A stretch of 59,547 bases of DNA. It comes from Alkalihalobacillus sp. CinArs1 (GTDB lineage: Bacteria > Bacillota > Bacilli > Bacillales > Guptibacillaceae). The stretch spans positions 1 to 59,547 of the forward strand of contig NZ_CANDOB010000006.1 of NCBI RefSeq assembly GCF_947387515.1, written 5' to 3'. Each line of letters starts with the position of its first letter. The stretch's first letter is position 1. Below, one piece after another: positions 32,990-45,762 of this stretch. Below the pieces are notes generated by a model. It searched no databases. It saw nothing but the letters and a program-made list of their open reading frames with translations, and was not told the DNA's origin. Position numbers and translations under genes: made by a program.

Positions 32990-33033
32990 TTGTAATCTAA
33001 GATAGGCGAGAATTATATTCATACGCCTATCTT
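32990..33033 (+). promoter_or_regulatory. tuf leader: 10-bp inverted repeat with possible promoter
   Basis: AAGATAGGCG 32999-33008 and CGCCTATCTT 33024-33033 are perfect complements around a 15-base AT-rich loop. The loop holds TATATT (33014-33019) with TTGTAA (32990-32995) 18 bp upstream, a possible internal tuf promoter. Alternatively the RNA hairpin shields the tuf message after processing. No T run follows, so termination is unlikely. Confidence 0.5.
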
Positions 33034-33073
33034 GGCATAGATAATTCTTTGGTAATTAAAGGAGGAAACACTA

Positions 33074-34264
<1,191 letters not shown>

Positions 34265-34276
34265 TATCGATATTTT

Positions 34277-34309
34277 AAAAGCACCCGGATATTAACCGGG
34301 TGCTTTTTT
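34277..34309 (+). terminator. rho-independent terminator after tuf
   Basis: AAAAGCACCCGG 34277-34288 pairs with CCGGGTGCTTTT 34296-34307, continuing into the T run. It ends the str operon. Confidence 0.96.
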
Positions 34310-34340
34310 ATATGAAATATTGCGAAAATAGTAATGCATC

Positions 34341-34442
34341 TTGCAATTTTTAAAGTAGCCCGTTATAATATTAAAAGTGTGCGATCGACATATTCATTAT
34401 CTAGACAAAAGCCTTGCGTAAATGCAGAGGTTTTAGTATAAT
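34341..34442 (+). promoter_or_regulatory. tandem promoters of the S10 operon
   Basis: P1: TTGCAA 34341-34346, 17 bp, TATAAT 34364-34369. P2: TTGCGT 34414-34419, 17 bp, TATAAT 34437-34442. The two are 73 bases apart and both have a perfect -10 box. P1 output would include about 200 bases of leader and P2 about 130. Confidence 0.8.
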
Positions 34443-34469
34443 AAGAATGTTGGTCATAAACAGCGATGA

Positions 34470-34545
34470 AGTGGAAGGTTGCTGACACACCCGGCCCCTT
34501 TGCCATGGCGAGTGTGTTGGGGTTATTTTCACGGAGAACTGTCTA
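34470..34545 (+). promoter_or_regulatory. S10 operon leader structure
   Basis: ACACAC 34485-34490 pairs with GTGTGT 34512-34517, enclosing a GC-rich loop (CCGGCCCC, GCCATGGCG). The block GAAGGTTGCTGACACACCC looks like the conserved leader seen before rpsJ in other bacilli. An autoregulatory role for an operon protein is inferred only. Nothing else coding lies in 34265-34576. Confidence 0.5.
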
Positions 34546-34549
34546 TTAA

Positions 34550-34885
<336 letters not shown>

Positions 34886-34933
34886 TAGAACGCTATATAA
34901 AACTATTTAAAACACATTTAGGAGGTGTGACTA

Positions 34934-35569
34934 ATGACCAAAGGAATCTTAGGAAGAAAAGTAGGCATGACTCAAATCTTTGCTGACAACGGTGATATCA
35001 TCCCAGTAACTGTGGTTGAAGCAGAACCTAACGTTGTTCTTCAAAAGAAAGCTGTTGATACTGATGGCTACGAAGCAATCCAGCTTGGATTCGCTGACAA
35101 GAAAAAGTCTCGTTACAACAAGCCTGAGGAAGGCCATGCTACAAAAGCAAGCACTACACCTAAGCGCTTCGTGAAGGAAATTCGTAACGCTGAAGGTAGT
35201 TACGAAATTGGTCAGGAAGTCAAAGTTGATATCTTTAACGAAGGTGACGTAGTTGATGTAACTGGTACGTCTAAAGGGAAAGGTTTCCAAGGTGCTATCA
35301 AGCGTCATAACCAATCTCGCGGACCAATGACTCACGGTTCTCGTTACCACCGTCGTCCTGGTGCTATGGGTCCTATCGATCCGATGCGCGTAATGAAAGG
35401 TAAACTTCTACCTGGACGTATGGGCGGAGAGCGTGTAACAGTTCAAAACCTTGAAATTGTTAAAGTTGATACAGAACGTAATCTACTTCTAGTAAAAGGG
35501 AACGTGCCTGGAGCTAAGAAGAGCTATGTGACTATCCAAAGTGCAACTAAAGCACAAGAAGCTAAGTAA
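34934..35569 (+). CDS. rplC: 50S ribosomal protein L3
   Basis: 211 residues. [16 protein letters not shown] start and the [18 protein letters not shown] loop (about 126-143) that reaches toward the peptidyl-transferase centre. In Bacillus L3 also activates Mini-RNase III, encoded at 14939, on 23S precursors. GGAGGTG precedes the ATG. Confidence 0.98.
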   Translation: MTKGILGRKVGMTQIFADNGDIIPVTVVEAEPNVVLQKKAVDTDGYEAIQLGFADKKKSRYNKPEEGHATKASTTPKRFVKEIRNAEGSYEIGQEVKVDIFNEGDVVDVTGTSKGKGFQGAIKRHNQSRGPMTHGSRYHRRPGAMGPIDPMRVMKGKLLPGRMGGERVTVQNLEIVKVDTERNLLLVKGNVPGAKKSYVTIQSATKAQEAK

Positions 35570-35586
35570 GAAAGGAGGATATCCAA

Positions 35587-36210
35587 GTGCCTAAAGTAAC
35601 TATGTTCAACCAATCCGGAGCACAGGTAGGCGATGTAGAACTCGCTGAAGCGATCTTCGGAATCGAACCAAACGAAAGTGTTATGTATGATGCGGTAATC
35701 ATGCAGCAAGCATCTTTGCGTCAAGGTAACCATGACGTAAAAAACCGTTCAGAAGTACGTGGTGGTGGAGCTAAGCCATGGCGTCAAAAAGGAACAGGTC
35801 GTGCTCGTCAGGGCTCAATCCGTTCACCACAATGGGTTGGCGGTGGAGTAGTATTCGGTCCAACACCAAGAAGCTATTCTTACAAGCTACCTAAAAAAGT
35901 TCGTCGTTTGGCGATCAAATCTGCATTGTCTTCTAAAGTACAAGAAGAAAACTTTGTAGCTGTAGAAAGCCTTACTTTTGATGCTCCAAAAACAAAAGAA
36001 ATGGTAACAGTTCTTTCAAATCTTTCTGCAGATAGCAAAACGCTAATCGTTACGGGTGACTATAACGAAGCAGTCGCATTATCTGCGCGCAATATTCCTG
36101 GTGTTACTGTTGTAACTTCAGCTGGTATCAACATCCTTGATGTCCTTAAAGCTGATAAACTAGTTATGACAAAAGACGCTTTGGAAAAAGTAGAGGAGGT
36201 GCTAGCGTAA
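35587..36210 (+). CDS. rplD: 50S ribosomal protein L4
   Basis: 207 residues, GTG start with AAAGGAGG ahead. The extended tunnel loop shows as [20 protein letters not shown] (about 60-79), where macrolide-resistance changes would occur; it reads wild type. In E. coli L4 represses the S10 operon, in Bacillus not clearly. One-base overlap with rplW. Confidence 0.97.
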   Translation: MPKVTMFNQSGAQVGDVELAEAIFGIEPNESVMYDAVIMQQASLRQGNHDVKNRSEVRGGGAKPWRQKGTGRARQGSIRSPQWVGGGVVFGPTPRSYSYKLPKKVRRLAIKSALSSKVQEENFVAVESLTFDAPKTKEMVTVLSNLSADSKTLIVTGDYNEAVALSARNIPGVTVVTSAGINILDVLKADKLVMTKDALEKVEEVLA

Positions 36211-36494
36211 TGAACGCTCGTGACATCATCAAGCGCCCCGTTATTACTGAAGCTACTACAGACGTAATGGCAGACAAAAAATATACGTTCGAAGTTGATA
36301 CTCGTGCTAACAAAACTCAAATCAAGAGTGCTCTAGAAGAGATCTTCGGAGTTAAAGTTGCTGGAGTGAACACTCAGAACTATATGGGTAAAAAGAAACG
36401 TGTTGGCCGCCACAGCGGATTTACACCACGTCGTAAAAAAGCTATCGTGACGCTTACACCGGATAGCAAAGAATTGGACTTCTTTGAAGGCTAA
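36210..36494 (+). CDS. rplW: 50S ribosomal protein L23
   Basis: 94 residues. [17 protein letters not shown] at the start and [20 protein letters not shown] in the loop are typical. Sits at the tunnel exit and docks trigger factor and SRP. Overlaps rplD by one base (TAATG). Confidence 0.97.
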   Translation: MNARDIIKRPVITEATTDVMADKKYTFEVDTRANKTQIKSALEEIFGVKVAGVNTQNYMGKKKRVGRHSGFTPRRKKAIVTLTPDSKELDFFEG

Positions 36495-36521
36495 GAACAA
36501 TTGTGAAGGAGGGAAATGAGA

Positions 36522-37358
36522 ATGGCGATTAAAAAGTATAAACCGACCACTAACGGTCGTCGTGGAATGTCAGTATCTGACTTTGCTGAAATCACGACAG
36601 ACAAGCCGGAAAAATCGTTGCTTACGCCGCTTCACAAGAAAGGCGGACGTAACAGCCAAGGTCGCTTAACTGTTCGTCACCAAGGTGGCGGTCACAAACG
36701 TAAATACCGTGTTATTGACTTTAAACGAGACAAAGATGGAATACCAGGACGCGTTGCTACAATCGAATACGATCCCAACCGTTCTGCTAACATCGCTCTA
36801 ATCAACTATGCTGATGGAGAAAAGCGTTACATTCTTGCTCCAAAAGGATTAAAAGTAGGAACTGAAATTATGTCTGGCCCAGAAGCTGACATTAAAGTAG
36901 GAAACGCTCTTCCACTAATCAACATTCCAGTTGGTACAACAATTCATAACATCGAACTTAAACCAGGTCGCGGTGGACAGCTAGTACGTTCTGCTGGTGC
37001 AGAAGCTCAGCTACTAGGTAAAGAAGGAAAGTACGTACTTGTACGTCTTCGTTCTGGAGAGACTCGTATGATTCTTTCTACTTGCCGTGCTACTATTGGT
37101 CAAGTTGGTAACCTTGAACATGAACTTATCAACGTTGGTAAAGCTGGACGCTCTCGTTGGATGGGTATCCGTCCTACAGTTCGTGGTTCTGTAATGAACC
37201 CAGTCGATCACCCACACGGTGGTGGTGAAGGTCGTGCGCCGATCGGACGTAAATCACCAATGTCACCATGGGGCAAACCAACTCTTGGTTTCAAAACGCG
37301 TAAGAAGAACAAAGACTCCGACAAGTACATCGTACGTCGTCGTAAGAAGAAAAAATAA
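36522..37358 (+). CDS. rplB: 50S ribosomal protein L2
   Basis: 278 residues. Conserved [18 protein letters not shown] (about 53-70) and the C-terminal [17 protein letters not shown] with the near-invariant histidine near 230. Essential for subunit association and peptidyl transfer. ATG 36516 is in frame, but ATG 36522 (MAIKKYKP) is the conserved start after GAAGGAGGG. Confidence 0.98.
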   Translation: MAIKKYKPTTNGRRGMSVSDFAEITTDKPEKSLLTPLHKKGGRNSQGRLTVRHQGGGHKRKYRVIDFKRDKDGIPGRVATIEYDPNRSANIALINYADGEKRYILAPKGLKVGTEIMSGPEADIKVGNALPLINIPVGTTIHNIELKPGRGGQLVRSAGAEAQLLGKEGKYVLVRLRSGETRMILSTCRATIGQVGNLEHELINVGKAGRSRWMGIRPTVRGSVMNPVDHPHGGGEGRAPIGRKSPMSPWGKPTLGFKTRKKNKDSDKYIVRRRKKKK

Positions 37359-37361
37359 TGC

Positions 37362-37397
37362 GATTAACCTACGGTTCGCAGGGGCCGTAGCTTAATC
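37362..37397 (+). promoter_or_regulatory. rplB-rpsS intercistronic hairpin
   Basis: GATTAA-C-CTACGG (37362-37374) pairs with CCGTAG-C-TTAATC (37385-37397): 12 bp with one C-C mismatch and a 10-base loop. It lies 3 bases after rplB and 7 bases before the AAAGGGAGG site of rpsS. No T run follows, so it is not a terminator. Confidence 0.6.
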
Positions 37398-37416
37398 ACA
37401 AAAGGGAGGTTCACAA

Positions 37417-37695
37417 ATGGGTCGTAGTTTGAAAAAAGGACCTTTTGTCGACGATCATTTAATGAAAAAGGTCGAAGACTTGAATGAAAAGAACGACAAA
37501 AAAGTTATTAAAACTTGGTCTCGTCGTTCAACAGTATTCCCAGAGTTTATTGGACACACTTTCGCAGTATACGATGGACGCAAGCACGTACCGGTTTATG
37601 TTACAGAAGACATGGTCGGACACAAGCTTGGTGAATTTGCTCCGTCTCGCACATATCGCGGGCATGCTGCAGATGATAAAAAAACTAGACGTTAA
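37417..37695 (+). CDS. rpsS: 30S ribosomal protein S19
   Basis: 92 residues. [18 protein letters not shown] start, and [20 protein letters not shown] (about 34-53). Forms the S13-S19 heterodimer in the 30S head. AAAGGGAGG precedes; a hairpin stands in the gap to rplB. Confidence 0.98.
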   Translation: MGRSLKKGPFVDDHLMKKVEDLNEKNDKKVIKTWSRRSTVFPEFIGHTFAVYDGRKHVPVYVTEDMVGHKLGEFAPSRTYRGHAADDKKTRR

Positions 37696-37715
37696 TTTGA
37701 GGGGAGGTACAACGA

Positions 37716-38057
37716 ATGCAAGCTAAAGCTGTTGCAAAACACGTGCGTATTGCTCCTCGTAAAGCACGCTTAGTCGTAGATCTCATTCGGGGAAAGCAAG
37801 TTGGTGAAGCTATTGCCATTCTTCGCAACACAAACAAAGCTGCTTCTCCATTAGTTGAGAAAGTGCTTAATTCTGCTATTGCTAACGCAGAACACAATCT
37901 TGAACTAGAGCCGAACGATCTTACGGTTTCTCAAGTGTTTGTAGACGAAGGAGTAACAATGAAACGTTTCCGCCCACGTGCTATGGGTCGTGCTAGCCGT
38001 ATTAACAAGCGCACTAGCCATATCACAGTAGTGGTATCAGAAAAGAAGGAGGGATAA
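37716..38057 (+). CDS. rplV: 50S ribosomal protein L22
   Basis: 113 residues. [20 protein letters not shown] near the start and [20 protein letters not shown] at the end mark the family; the hairpin of the latter lines the exit tunnel with L4. No insertion of the macrolide-resistance type is seen. GGGGAGG precedes. Confidence 0.98.
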   Translation: MQAKAVAKHVRIAPRKARLVVDLIRGKQVGEAIAILRNTNKAASPLVEKVLNSAIANAEHNLELEPNDLTVSQVFVDEGVTMKRFRPRAMGRASRINKRTSHITVVVSEKKEG

Positions 38058-38060
38058 CGA

Positions 38061-38720
38061 GTGGGTCAAAAAGTTAATCCAGTAGGACTTCGAATTGGCG
38101 TTATCCGTGATTGGGAGTCTAAATGGTACGCAGACAAAGATTACGCTGACCTTTTACACGAAGATATCAAGATTCGTGAATATATTGAAAAACGCTTGAA
38201 AGACGCATCTGTTTCAGCCGTTGAAATCGAGCGTGCAGCAAACCGAGTAAACGTAACAGTTAAAACTGCTAAGCCTGGTATGGTAATCGGTAAAGGTGGT
38301 TCTGAAGTTGAGTCTCTTCGTAAGTCTCTTACAGAACTAACAGGCAAGCGAGTTCACGTTAACATTTTCGAAATCAAGCAAGCTGACATCGATGCAACTC
38401 TAGTTGCTGAAAACATCGCTCGTCAACTTGAAAACCGCATCTCATTCCGTCGTGCTATGAAGCAAACGATTCAACGTGCGATGAGAGCTGGTGCAAAAGG
38501 TATTAAAACTGAAGTATCTGGACGCCTAAACGGTGCAGATATTGCTCGTTCTGAATCATACAGTGAAGGTACTGTGCCTCTTCACACACTTCGTGCTGAC
38601 ATCGACTATGGTACTGCAGAAGCAGATACTACTTACGGTAAGCTTGGTGTGAAGATTTGGATCTACCGTGGTGAAGTCCTTCCAACGAAAGGAACGCAAA
38701 AAGAGGAAGGGGGAAAATAA
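38061..38720 (+). CDS. rpsC: 30S ribosomal protein S3
   Basis: 219 residues, GTG start. KH domain with [17 protein letters not shown] (about 74-90) and the C-terminal S3 domain ([13 protein letters not shown]). At the mRNA entry channel it helps unwind mRNA. Three bases after rplV, with GAAGGAGGG inside the end of rplV. Confidence 0.98.
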   Translation: MGQKVNPVGLRIGVIRDWESKWYADKDYADLLHEDIKIREYIEKRLKDASVSAVEIERAANRVNVTVKTAKPGMVIGKGGSEVESLRKSLTELTGKRVHVNIFEIKQADIDATLVAENIARQLENRISFRRAMKQTIQRAMRAGAKGIKTEVSGRLNGADIARSESYSEGTVPLHTLRADIDYGTAEADTTYGKLGVKIWIYRGEVLPTKGTQKEEGGK

Positions 38721-39351
<631 letters not shown>

Positions 39352-39371
39352 TATGAGGGGAGGTTTGCGAA

Positions 39372-39635
39372 ATGAGCGAACGCAATAATCGCAAAGTATA
39401 TGTAGGTCGTGTTGTCTCAGACAAAATGGATAAAACAATCACAGTTATGGTTGAGACTTATAAAATGCACCCACTATACGGTAAACGCGTGAAATACTCT
39501 AAGAAGTTTAAAGCGCATGATGAAAACAACTCTGCAAAGATCAACGACGTAGTACGTATTATGGAAACTCGTCCGCTATCTAAAGATAAGCGTTTCCGTC
39601 TTGTTGAAGTTGTTGAAGAAGCTGTAATTATCTAA
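39372..39635 (+). CDS. rpsQ: 30S ribosomal protein S17
   Basis: 87 residues. OB fold with [20 protein letters not shown] at the start and [20 protein letters not shown] in the middle. Early 16S rRNA binder. AGGGGAGG precedes the ATG. A 5-bp hairpin (TCGGA/TCCGA, 39642-39664) lies in the gap to rplN. Confidence 0.97.
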   Translation: MSERNNRKVYVGRVVSDKMDKTITVMVETYKMHPLYGKRVKYSKKFKAHDENNSAKINDVVRIMETRPLSKDKRFRLVEVVEEAVII

Positions 39636-39680
39636 ATGAACTCGGATCATTTACTCATGTCCGAAGGGAGGTCTATCTAA

Positions 39681-40049
39681 ATGATTCAACAGGAATCTCG
39701 TTTGAAATCTGCAGACAACTCTGGTGCTCGTGAATTGCAATGCATTAAGGTTCTCGGTGGTACTGGTCGTAAAACAGCTAACATCGGTGACGTAATTGTT
39801 TGTTCGGTGAAACAGGCAACACCTGGTGGCGTTGTTAAGAAGGGTGAAGTTGTCAGAGCTGTTATCGTACGCAGTAAGAGCGGAGTTCGTCGTCCAGATG
39901 GTTCTTACATCAAGTTCGACGAAAACGCAGCGGTAGTAATCCGTGATGACAAAGGACCACGCGGAACTCGTATTTTCGGACCGGTTGCTCGTGAACTTCG
40001 TGACAACCAGTACATGAAAATCGTATCTCTTGCTCCAGAAGTTCTTTAA
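39681..40049 (+). CDS. rplN: 50S ribosomal protein L14
   Basis: 122 residues. [20 protein letters not shown] start and [14 protein letters not shown] near the end. Sits at the subunit interface (bridge B8) and is the docking site of the silencing factor RsfS. GAAGGGAGG precedes. Confidence 0.98.
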   Translation: MIQQESRLKSADNSGARELQCIKVLGGTGRKTANIGDVIVCSVKQATPGGVVKKGEVVRAVIVRSKSGVRRPDGSYIKFDENAAVVIRDDKGPRGTRIFGPVARELRDNQYMKIVSLAPEVL

Positions 40050-40092
40050 TCGTTTGAAAATAGATGCCTTGTAAGGAGGTGCGCAGGACGTT

Positions 40093-40404
40093 ATGCACGT
40101 TAAAAAAGGTGATAAAGTAAAAGTTATCTCTGGTAAGGACAAAGGAAAGCAAGGTGTGATCCTTGAAGCTTACCCGAAAAAAGATAGAGTAATCGTGGAA
40201 GGTGTTAACCTTGTTAAGAAACATTCCAAGCCTTCTCAAGCTAACCCACAGGGTGGAATTGTTGAACAAGAAGCAGCTGTCCATGTTTCTAACGTAATGG
40301 CACTAGATCCGAAATCTGGTGAACCTACTCGCGTTGGTTATAAAGAGGAAAACGGCAAAAAAGTTCGTATCGCAAAAAAATCCGGTGAAGTACTCGATAA
40401 GTAG
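40093..40404 (+). CDS. rplX: 50S ribosomal protein L24
   Basis: 103 residues. KOW motif at the N-terminus ([20 protein letters not shown]) and [17 protein letters not shown] in the body. Primary assembly protein binding the 5' end of 23S rRNA. TAAGGAGGTG lies 10 bases ahead. Confidence 0.98.
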   Translation: MHVKKGDKVKVISGKDKGKQGVILEAYPKKDRVIVEGVNLVKKHSKPSQANPQGGIVEQEAAVHVSNVMALDPKSGEPTRVGYKEENGKKVRIAKKSGEVLDK

Positions 40405-40429
40405 TTTTTAGCGAAAGGAGGTCTATCCG

Positions 40430-40969
40430 ATGAACCGTCTTCAAGAAAAGTATCAAAACGAAACAAAACCTTCTCTTATGGAGAAATTTAATTACTCTTC
40501 CGTTATGGAAGTGCCAAAAGTTGAGAAAATTGTAATCAACATGGGTGTTGGTGACGCTGTGCAGAACCCGAAAGCTCTAGATACGGCTGTAGAAGAGCTT
40601 CAGTTACTCTCAGGTCAAAAGCCTGTCATCACGAAAGCTAAAAAATCCATCGCTGGTTTTAAACTTCGTGAAGGTATGCCAATCGGTGCGAAGGTTACAC
40701 TTCGTGGCACTCGTATGTATGATTTCTTAGATAAGCTAGTATCTGTATCACTACCTCGTGTACGTGACTTCAGAGGTGTTTCTAAGAAAGCATTCGATGG
40801 CCGTGGTAACTACACACTAGGCATCAAAGAACAGTTGATTTTCCCTGAAATTGATTACGATAATGTAAACAAAGTGCGCGGAATGGACATCGTTATCGTA
40901 ACAACAGCTAAAACGGACGAAGAGAGCCGTGAAATGTTGACACAACTAGGTATGCCATTTCAAAAGTAA
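40430..40969 (+). CDS. rplE: 50S ribosomal protein L5
   Basis: 179 residues. [19 protein letters not shown] near 27 and [18 protein letters not shown] near 71. Binds 5S rRNA together with L18 and contacts the P-site tRNA. AAAGGAGG precedes. Confidence 0.98.
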   Translation: MNRLQEKYQNETKPSLMEKFNYSSVMEVPKVEKIVINMGVGDAVQNPKALDTAVEELQLLSGQKPVITKAKKSIAGFKLREGMPIGAKVTLRGTRMYDFLDKLVSVSLPRVRDFRGVSKKAFDGRGNYTLGIKEQLIFPEIDYDNVNKVRGMDIVIVTTAKTDEESREMLTQLGMPFQK

Positions 40970-40973
40970 GTAA

Positions 40974-41171
<198 letters not shown>

Positions 41172-41200
41172 ACCCGAGATAGGGAAGGAGGTAATTACTA

Positions 41201-41599
41201 ATGGTCATGACTGATCCAATTGCAGATATGCTTACACGTATTCGTAACGCAAACACAGTGCGTCACGAAAAACTAGAATTACCTGCATCTAATTCAAAGA
41301 GAAACATTGCTGAAATCCTCAAGCGTGAAGGTTTTGTACGCGATGTTGAAATCGTTGAAGACAACAAGCAGGGCATCATCCGTATCTTTCTTAAGTACGG
41401 TTCTAACAACGAGCGCGTTATCACTGGCTTAAAGCGAATCAGTAAACCTGGTCTTCGCGTTTACGCTAAAGCTGACGAAGTACCACGCGTACTTGGCGGC
41501 CTAGGAATCGCTCTTGTTTCTACTTCTAAAGGAATTATGACGGACAAAGAAGCTCGTCAACAGCAAGTAGGCGGCGAAGTACTCGCTTACGTTTGGTAA
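41201..41599 (+). CDS. rpsH: 30S ribosomal protein S8
   Basis: 132 residues. [17 protein letters not shown] start and the C-terminal [20 protein letters not shown]. Binds the 16S central domain; in E. coli it is the spc-operon repressor. The MVMTDP start agrees with B. subtilis; GAAGGAGG precedes. Confidence 0.98.
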   Translation: MVMTDPIADMLTRIRNANTVRHEKLELPASNSKRNIAEILKREGFVRDVEIVEDNKQGIIRIFLKYGSNNERVITGLKRISKPGLRVYAKADEVPRVLGGLGIALVSTSKGIMTDKEARQQQVGGEVLAYVW

Positions 41600-41627
41600 T
41601 TCTTAAAAGCGGAATGGAGGTGTAATT

Positions 41628-42164
41628 ATGTCACGTGTCGGACTTAAACCGATTGAAATCCCAAGTGGTGTAACAATTGATATTAAAGACGACGTTGTAA
41701 CAGTAAAGGGACCGAAAGGTGAACTTTCTCGTACGTTCAACTCCGATATTAAAGTAACTATCGAAGATAACGTGCTAACTGTTGCTCGTCCTTCAGAAAA
41801 TAAAGAGCACCGTGCTCTACACGGAACAACTCGCAGCCTGATCGCAAACATGGTTGAAGGTGTGACTAAAGGTTTTGAAAAAGGCCTTGAAATCATCGGG
41901 GTTGGTTGGCGTGCTAACAAATCCGGTCAGAAACTAGTGCTTAACGTTGGTTACTCTCACCCAGTTGAGATCGTACCAGAAGAAGGCATCGAAGTTGAAG
42001 TTCCTTCAAACACGAAGGTTGTAGTAAAAGGTATCGATAAAGAGCGTGTTGGAGCTGTTGCAGCTAACATCCGTTCAGTACGTCTTCCAGAGCCTTATAA
42101 AGGCAAAGGTATCCGTTATGAAGGCGAATATGTTCGTCGTAAAGAAGGTAAAACTGGTAAATAG
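41628..42164 (+). CDS. rplF: 50S ribosomal protein L6
   Basis: 178 residues, two similar domains. [18 protein letters not shown] start and the C-terminal [20 protein letters not shown]. Located near the factor-binding site and the sarcin-ricin loop. ATGGAGGTG precedes. Confidence 0.98.
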   Translation: MSRVGLKPIEIPSGVTIDIKDDVVTVKGPKGELSRTFNSDIKVTIEDNVLTVARPSENKEHRALHGTTRSLIANMVEGVTKGFEKGLEIIGVGWRANKSGQKLVLNVGYSHPVEIVPEEGIEVEVPSNTKVVVKGIDKERVGAVAANIRSVRLPEPYKGKGIRYEGEYVRRKEGKTGK

Positions 42165-42195
42165 GTAAAAACCTAGCGGAAAGGAGTGACATTTC

Positions 42196-42558
42196 ATGAT
42201 CACTAAAGCCGATAAAAACAAAGCGCGTCAAAAAAGACACGCTCGCGTTCGTCGTAACGTATCCGGCACAGCTGAACGTCCTCGTCTAAACGTTTTCCGT
42301 TCAAACAAGAACATTTATGCTCAGCTTATTGATGATGTTAAAGGCGTAACTTTGGTATCAGCATCTAGCATGGAGCAAGGAATGGACGTTAACAACGGCG
42401 GTAACACTGAGGCTGCTACTAAAGTCGGAGAAGCAATTGCAAAGCGTGCTGTTGAAGCAGGTCATACTGAAGTGGTTTTTGACCGCGGTGGGTATCTATA
42501 CCACGGACGTGTTAAAGCTCTTGCAGACGCAGCTCGTGAAGCTGGACTGAAATTTTAA
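42196..42558 (+). CDS. rplR: 50S ribosomal protein L18
   Basis: 120 residues. Arginine-rich N-terminus ([20 protein letters not shown]) and the C-terminal [20 protein letters not shown]. Binds 5S rRNA with L5. AAAGGAG precedes. Confidence 0.98.
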   Translation: MITKADKNKARQKRHARVRRNVSGTAERPRLNVFRSNKNIYAQLIDDVKGVTLVSASSMEQGMDVNNGGNTEAATKVGEAIAKRAVEAGHTEVVFDRGGYLYHGRVKALADAAREAGLKF

Positions 42559-42576
42559 TAAAAAGGAGGTTAACCC

Positions 42577-43077
42577 ATGCGTAGCATTGATGCTAACAAA
42601 CTAGAACTTGAAGAACGCGTAGTTACCGTTAACCGTGTAGCGAAAGTTGTAAAAGGTGGACGTCGTTTCCGCTTTGCAGCAATCGTAGTAGTCGGAGATA
42701 AAAACGGTCACGTTGGCTTCGGAACTGGTAAAGCGCAGGAAGTTCCTGAAGCAATTCGCAAAGCTATCGAAGATGCGAAGAAGAACTTGATCACTGTTCC
42801 TGTTGTTGGAACTACAATCCCTCACCAAATTACAGGTCATTTCGGAGCAGGTAATGTACTATTGAAGCCAGCTTCTGAAGGTACTGGAGTTATCGCTGGT
42901 GGACCTGTACGTGCGGTATTAGAACTTGCTGGTGTAGGCGACATTCTATCGAAGTCTCTTGGATCTAACAATCCGATTAACATGGTGCGTGCAACACTTA
43001 ACGGCCTTGAAAACCTCAAGCGTGCAGAAGACGTTGCAAAGCTTCGTGGAAAATCTGTAGAAGAGCTATTAGGTTAA
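42577..43077 (+). CDS. rpsE: 30S ribosomal protein S5
   Basis: 166 residues. [20 protein letters not shown] (about 19-38) contains the loop altered in spectinomycin resistance, here wild type; [15 protein letters not shown] later. Acts in decoding fidelity and mRNA unwinding. AAAGGAGG precedes. Confidence 0.98.
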   Translation: MRSIDANKLELEERVVTVNRVAKVVKGGRRFRFAAIVVVGDKNGHVGFGTGKAQEVPEAIRKAIEDAKKNLITVPVVGTTIPHQITGHFGAGNVLLKPASEGTGVIAGGPVRAVLELAGVGDILSKSLGSNNPINMVRATLNGLENLKRAEDVAKLRGKSVEELLG

Positions 43078-43091
43078 GGGAGGGATAACAG

Positions 43092-43280
43092 ATGGCTAAG
43101 AAATTAGAAATCACCCTCTCACGTAGTGTGATTGGTCGCCCTCAAGACCAACGCGTGACGGTAAAAACTCTTGGACTGAACAAGATGCATCAAACGGTTG
43201 TTCATAACGACAACCCTGCTATTCGCGGTATGGTTAACAAGGTATCTCACCTTGTAACTGTTAACGAAATCGATGCATAA
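43092..43280 (+). CDS. rpmD: 50S ribosomal protein L30
   Basis: 62 residues. [20 protein letters not shown] and [20 protein letters not shown] are typical of the small bacterial L30. It follows rpsE by 14 bases; GGGAGGG precedes. Confidence 0.97.
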   Translation: MAKKLEITLSRSVIGRPQDQRVTVKTLGLNKMHQTVVHNDNPAIRGMVNKVSHLVTVNEIDA

Positions 43281-43309
43281 AAAATCTATACATTGAGGAG
43301 GTGCCCACA

Positions 43310-43750
43310 TTGAAACTACACGAACTAAAACCATCTGAAGGTTCTCGTAAAGAACGCAACAGACTTGGTCGCGGTATTGCAACAGGTAACGGTAAAACAT
43401 CTGGTCGCGGTCAAAAAGGTCAAAAGTCTCGTTCTGGCGGCGGAGTACGCCCAGGTTTCGAGGGAGGACAGCTTCCGATTTTCAAACGTCTACCGAAACG
43501 TGGATTTACAAACATGAACCGTAAAGAGTTCGCGATTGTTAATCTTGATTCGCTAAACCGTTTTGAAGATGGAACTGAAGTATCCCCAGAGCTATTGCTA
43601 GAAACTGGCGTTGTCAGCAAAGAAAAAGCTGGAATTAAGATTCTAGGTAATGGTAAGCTAGAGAAAAAGCTTACCGTGAAAGCCCACAAGTTCTCAGCTT
43701 CTGCTAAGGAAGCTATTGAAGCGGCAGGCGGAAATACTGAGGTGATCTAA
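43310..43750 (+). CDS. rplO: 50S ribosomal protein L15
   Basis: 146 residues. [20 protein letters not shown] start and the glycine-rich tail [17 protein letters not shown]. Late-assembly protein threading through 23S rRNA. An in-frame GTG (43301) overlaps the GAGGAGGTG site; TTG 43310 reproduces the conserved start. Overlaps secY by one base. Confidence 0.96.
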   Translation: MKLHELKPSEGSRKERNRLGRGIATGNGKTSGRGQKGQKSRSGGGVRPGFEGGQLPIFKRLPKRGFTNMNRKEFAIVNLDSLNRFEDGTEVSPELLLETGVVSKEKAGIKILGNGKLEKKLTVKAHKFSASAKEAIEAAGGNTEVI

Positions 43751-45045
43751 TGTTCCAAGCAATCTCCAACATTATGCGCGTAGGTGATATTAGAAACAAA
43801 GTCATTTTTACGCTACTCATGCTTGTCGTGTTCCGTATCGGAACATTCATACCGGTTCCTGGTGTGAACAGAGAAGTATTAGAATTTCAAGATCAAATGA
43901 GTCTCTTCGGAGTACTCAACACCTTTGGCGGTGGAGCGTTGCAAAACTTCTCCATCTTTGCCATGGGAATCATGCCTTATATCACTGCTTCAATCATTGT
44001 GCAGCTTCTACAGATGGATGTCGTCCCTAAGTTTACCGAATGGTCAAAACAGGGCGAAGCCGGGCGTAAAAAGCTCACTCAAGTTACTCGATATGGAACG
44101 ATCGGTCTTGGATTTATCCAGGGTATCGCGCTATCTATCGGTTTCAACAACATGGTTGGAGGCCAGTTGATTTCAGATGCAGGTTTCTTGACGTACCTTA
44201 ATATTGCTCTAGTTCTTACAGCCGGAACGGCTTTTTTGATGTGGTTAGGCGAGCAGATTACTGCTAAAGGCGTTGGTAATGGAATTTCCATCATCATCTT
44301 TGCCGGAATTGTAGCTGCAATTCCTCCTGGTCTTAACCAGTTGTACGCACAGATGTTTGAAGGAGCGCAAGATGAGCTGTTCATTAACATCGTTACACTT
44401 GCTATTATTGCTCTAGCAGCATTAGCGATCGTCGTAGCTGTTATCTTTGTACAGCAAGGTCTACGTAAGATTCCAATCCAATACGCTAAGCGTACTGTTA
44501 ACCGCAGACAAGTTGGCGGTCAATCAACACACTTACCGATCAAGGTAAATGCAGCAGGTGTTATTCCAGTTATCTTTGCAATTTCACTTATCATTACTCC
44601 TCCAACAGTTGCAAGACTGTTCGGAAGTAATTCGGTAACAGATTGGATCGTCAGAATCTTTGATTACACACAGCCTATCGGCATGGTCGTGTATGCGTTA
44701 CTCATCATTGGCTTTACGTATTTCTATACGTTTGTCCAGGTGAATCCGGAGAAGATGGCAGAGAATCTGAAAAAGCAGGGTGGATATATTCCTGGTATCC
44801 GTCCAGGTAATGCTACGGAAACGTACATTACACGCATTCTCTATCGTTTAACATTTGTAGGAGCTCTATTCCTTGCAGTTGTATCGATTATTCCGGTGTT
44901 TTTCACAACCGTAGCAGGACTGCCGCAAACGCTGCAAATCGGCGGAACAAGCTTGCTGATCGTTGTTGGGGTAGCGCTTGATACGATGAAGCAAATTGAA
45001 AGTCAATTAATTAAACGTCATTATAAAGGCTTTATTAAATCTTGA
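43750..45045 (+). CDS. secY: SecY, protein translocase channel
   Basis: 431 residues with about ten hydrophobic helices. Recognisable are the plug region after the first helix (GVNREVLEF to NTFGGGAL), the helix with IMPYITASIIVQLLQMD and the cytosolic loop KMAENLKKQGGYIPGIRPG. Forms the Sec pore with SecE, whose gene is at 17909. Overlaps rplO; a two-part hairpin lies downstream. Confidence 0.98.
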   Translation: MFQAISNIMRVGDIRNKVIFTLLMLVVFRIGTFIPVPGVNREVLEFQDQMSLFGVLNTFGGGALQNFSIFAMGIMPYITASIIVQLLQMDVVPKFTEWSKQGEAGRKKLTQVTRYGTIGLGFIQGIALSIGFNNMVGGQLISDAGFLTYLNIALVLTAGTAFLMWLGEQITAKGVGNGISIIIFAGIVAAIPPGLNQLYAQMFEGAQDELFINIVTLAIIALAALAIVVAVIFVQQGLRKIPIQYAKRTVNRRQVGGQSTHLPIKVNAAGVIPVIFAISLIITPPTVARLFGSNSVTDWIVRIFDYTQPIGMVVYALLIIGFTYFYTFVQVNPEKMAENLKKQGGYIPGIRPGNATETYITRILYRLTFVGALFLAVVSIIPVFFTTVAGLPQTLQIGGTSLLIVVGVALDTMKQIESQLIKRHYKGFIKS

Positions 45046-45085
45046 GGATAAACTGGGAAGAACTTTCTTCCCCTCCTTCATCCTC
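45044..45085 (+). promoter_or_regulatory. secY-adk intercistronic hairpin
   Basis: GAGGAT 45044-45049 pairs with ATCCTC 45080-45085, and inside it GGGAAGAA 45055-45062 pairs perfectly with TTCTTCCC 45065-45072 over a 2-base gap (in practice a 4-base loop). No T run follows. It overlaps the secY stop codon and may mark an mRNA processing or stability point between secY and adk. Confidence 0.6.
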
Positions 45086-45111
45086 GATTGGGTGACGTAT
45101 GGAGGGATTAG

Positions 45112-45761
<650 letters not shown>

Positions 45762-45762
<1 letters not shown>

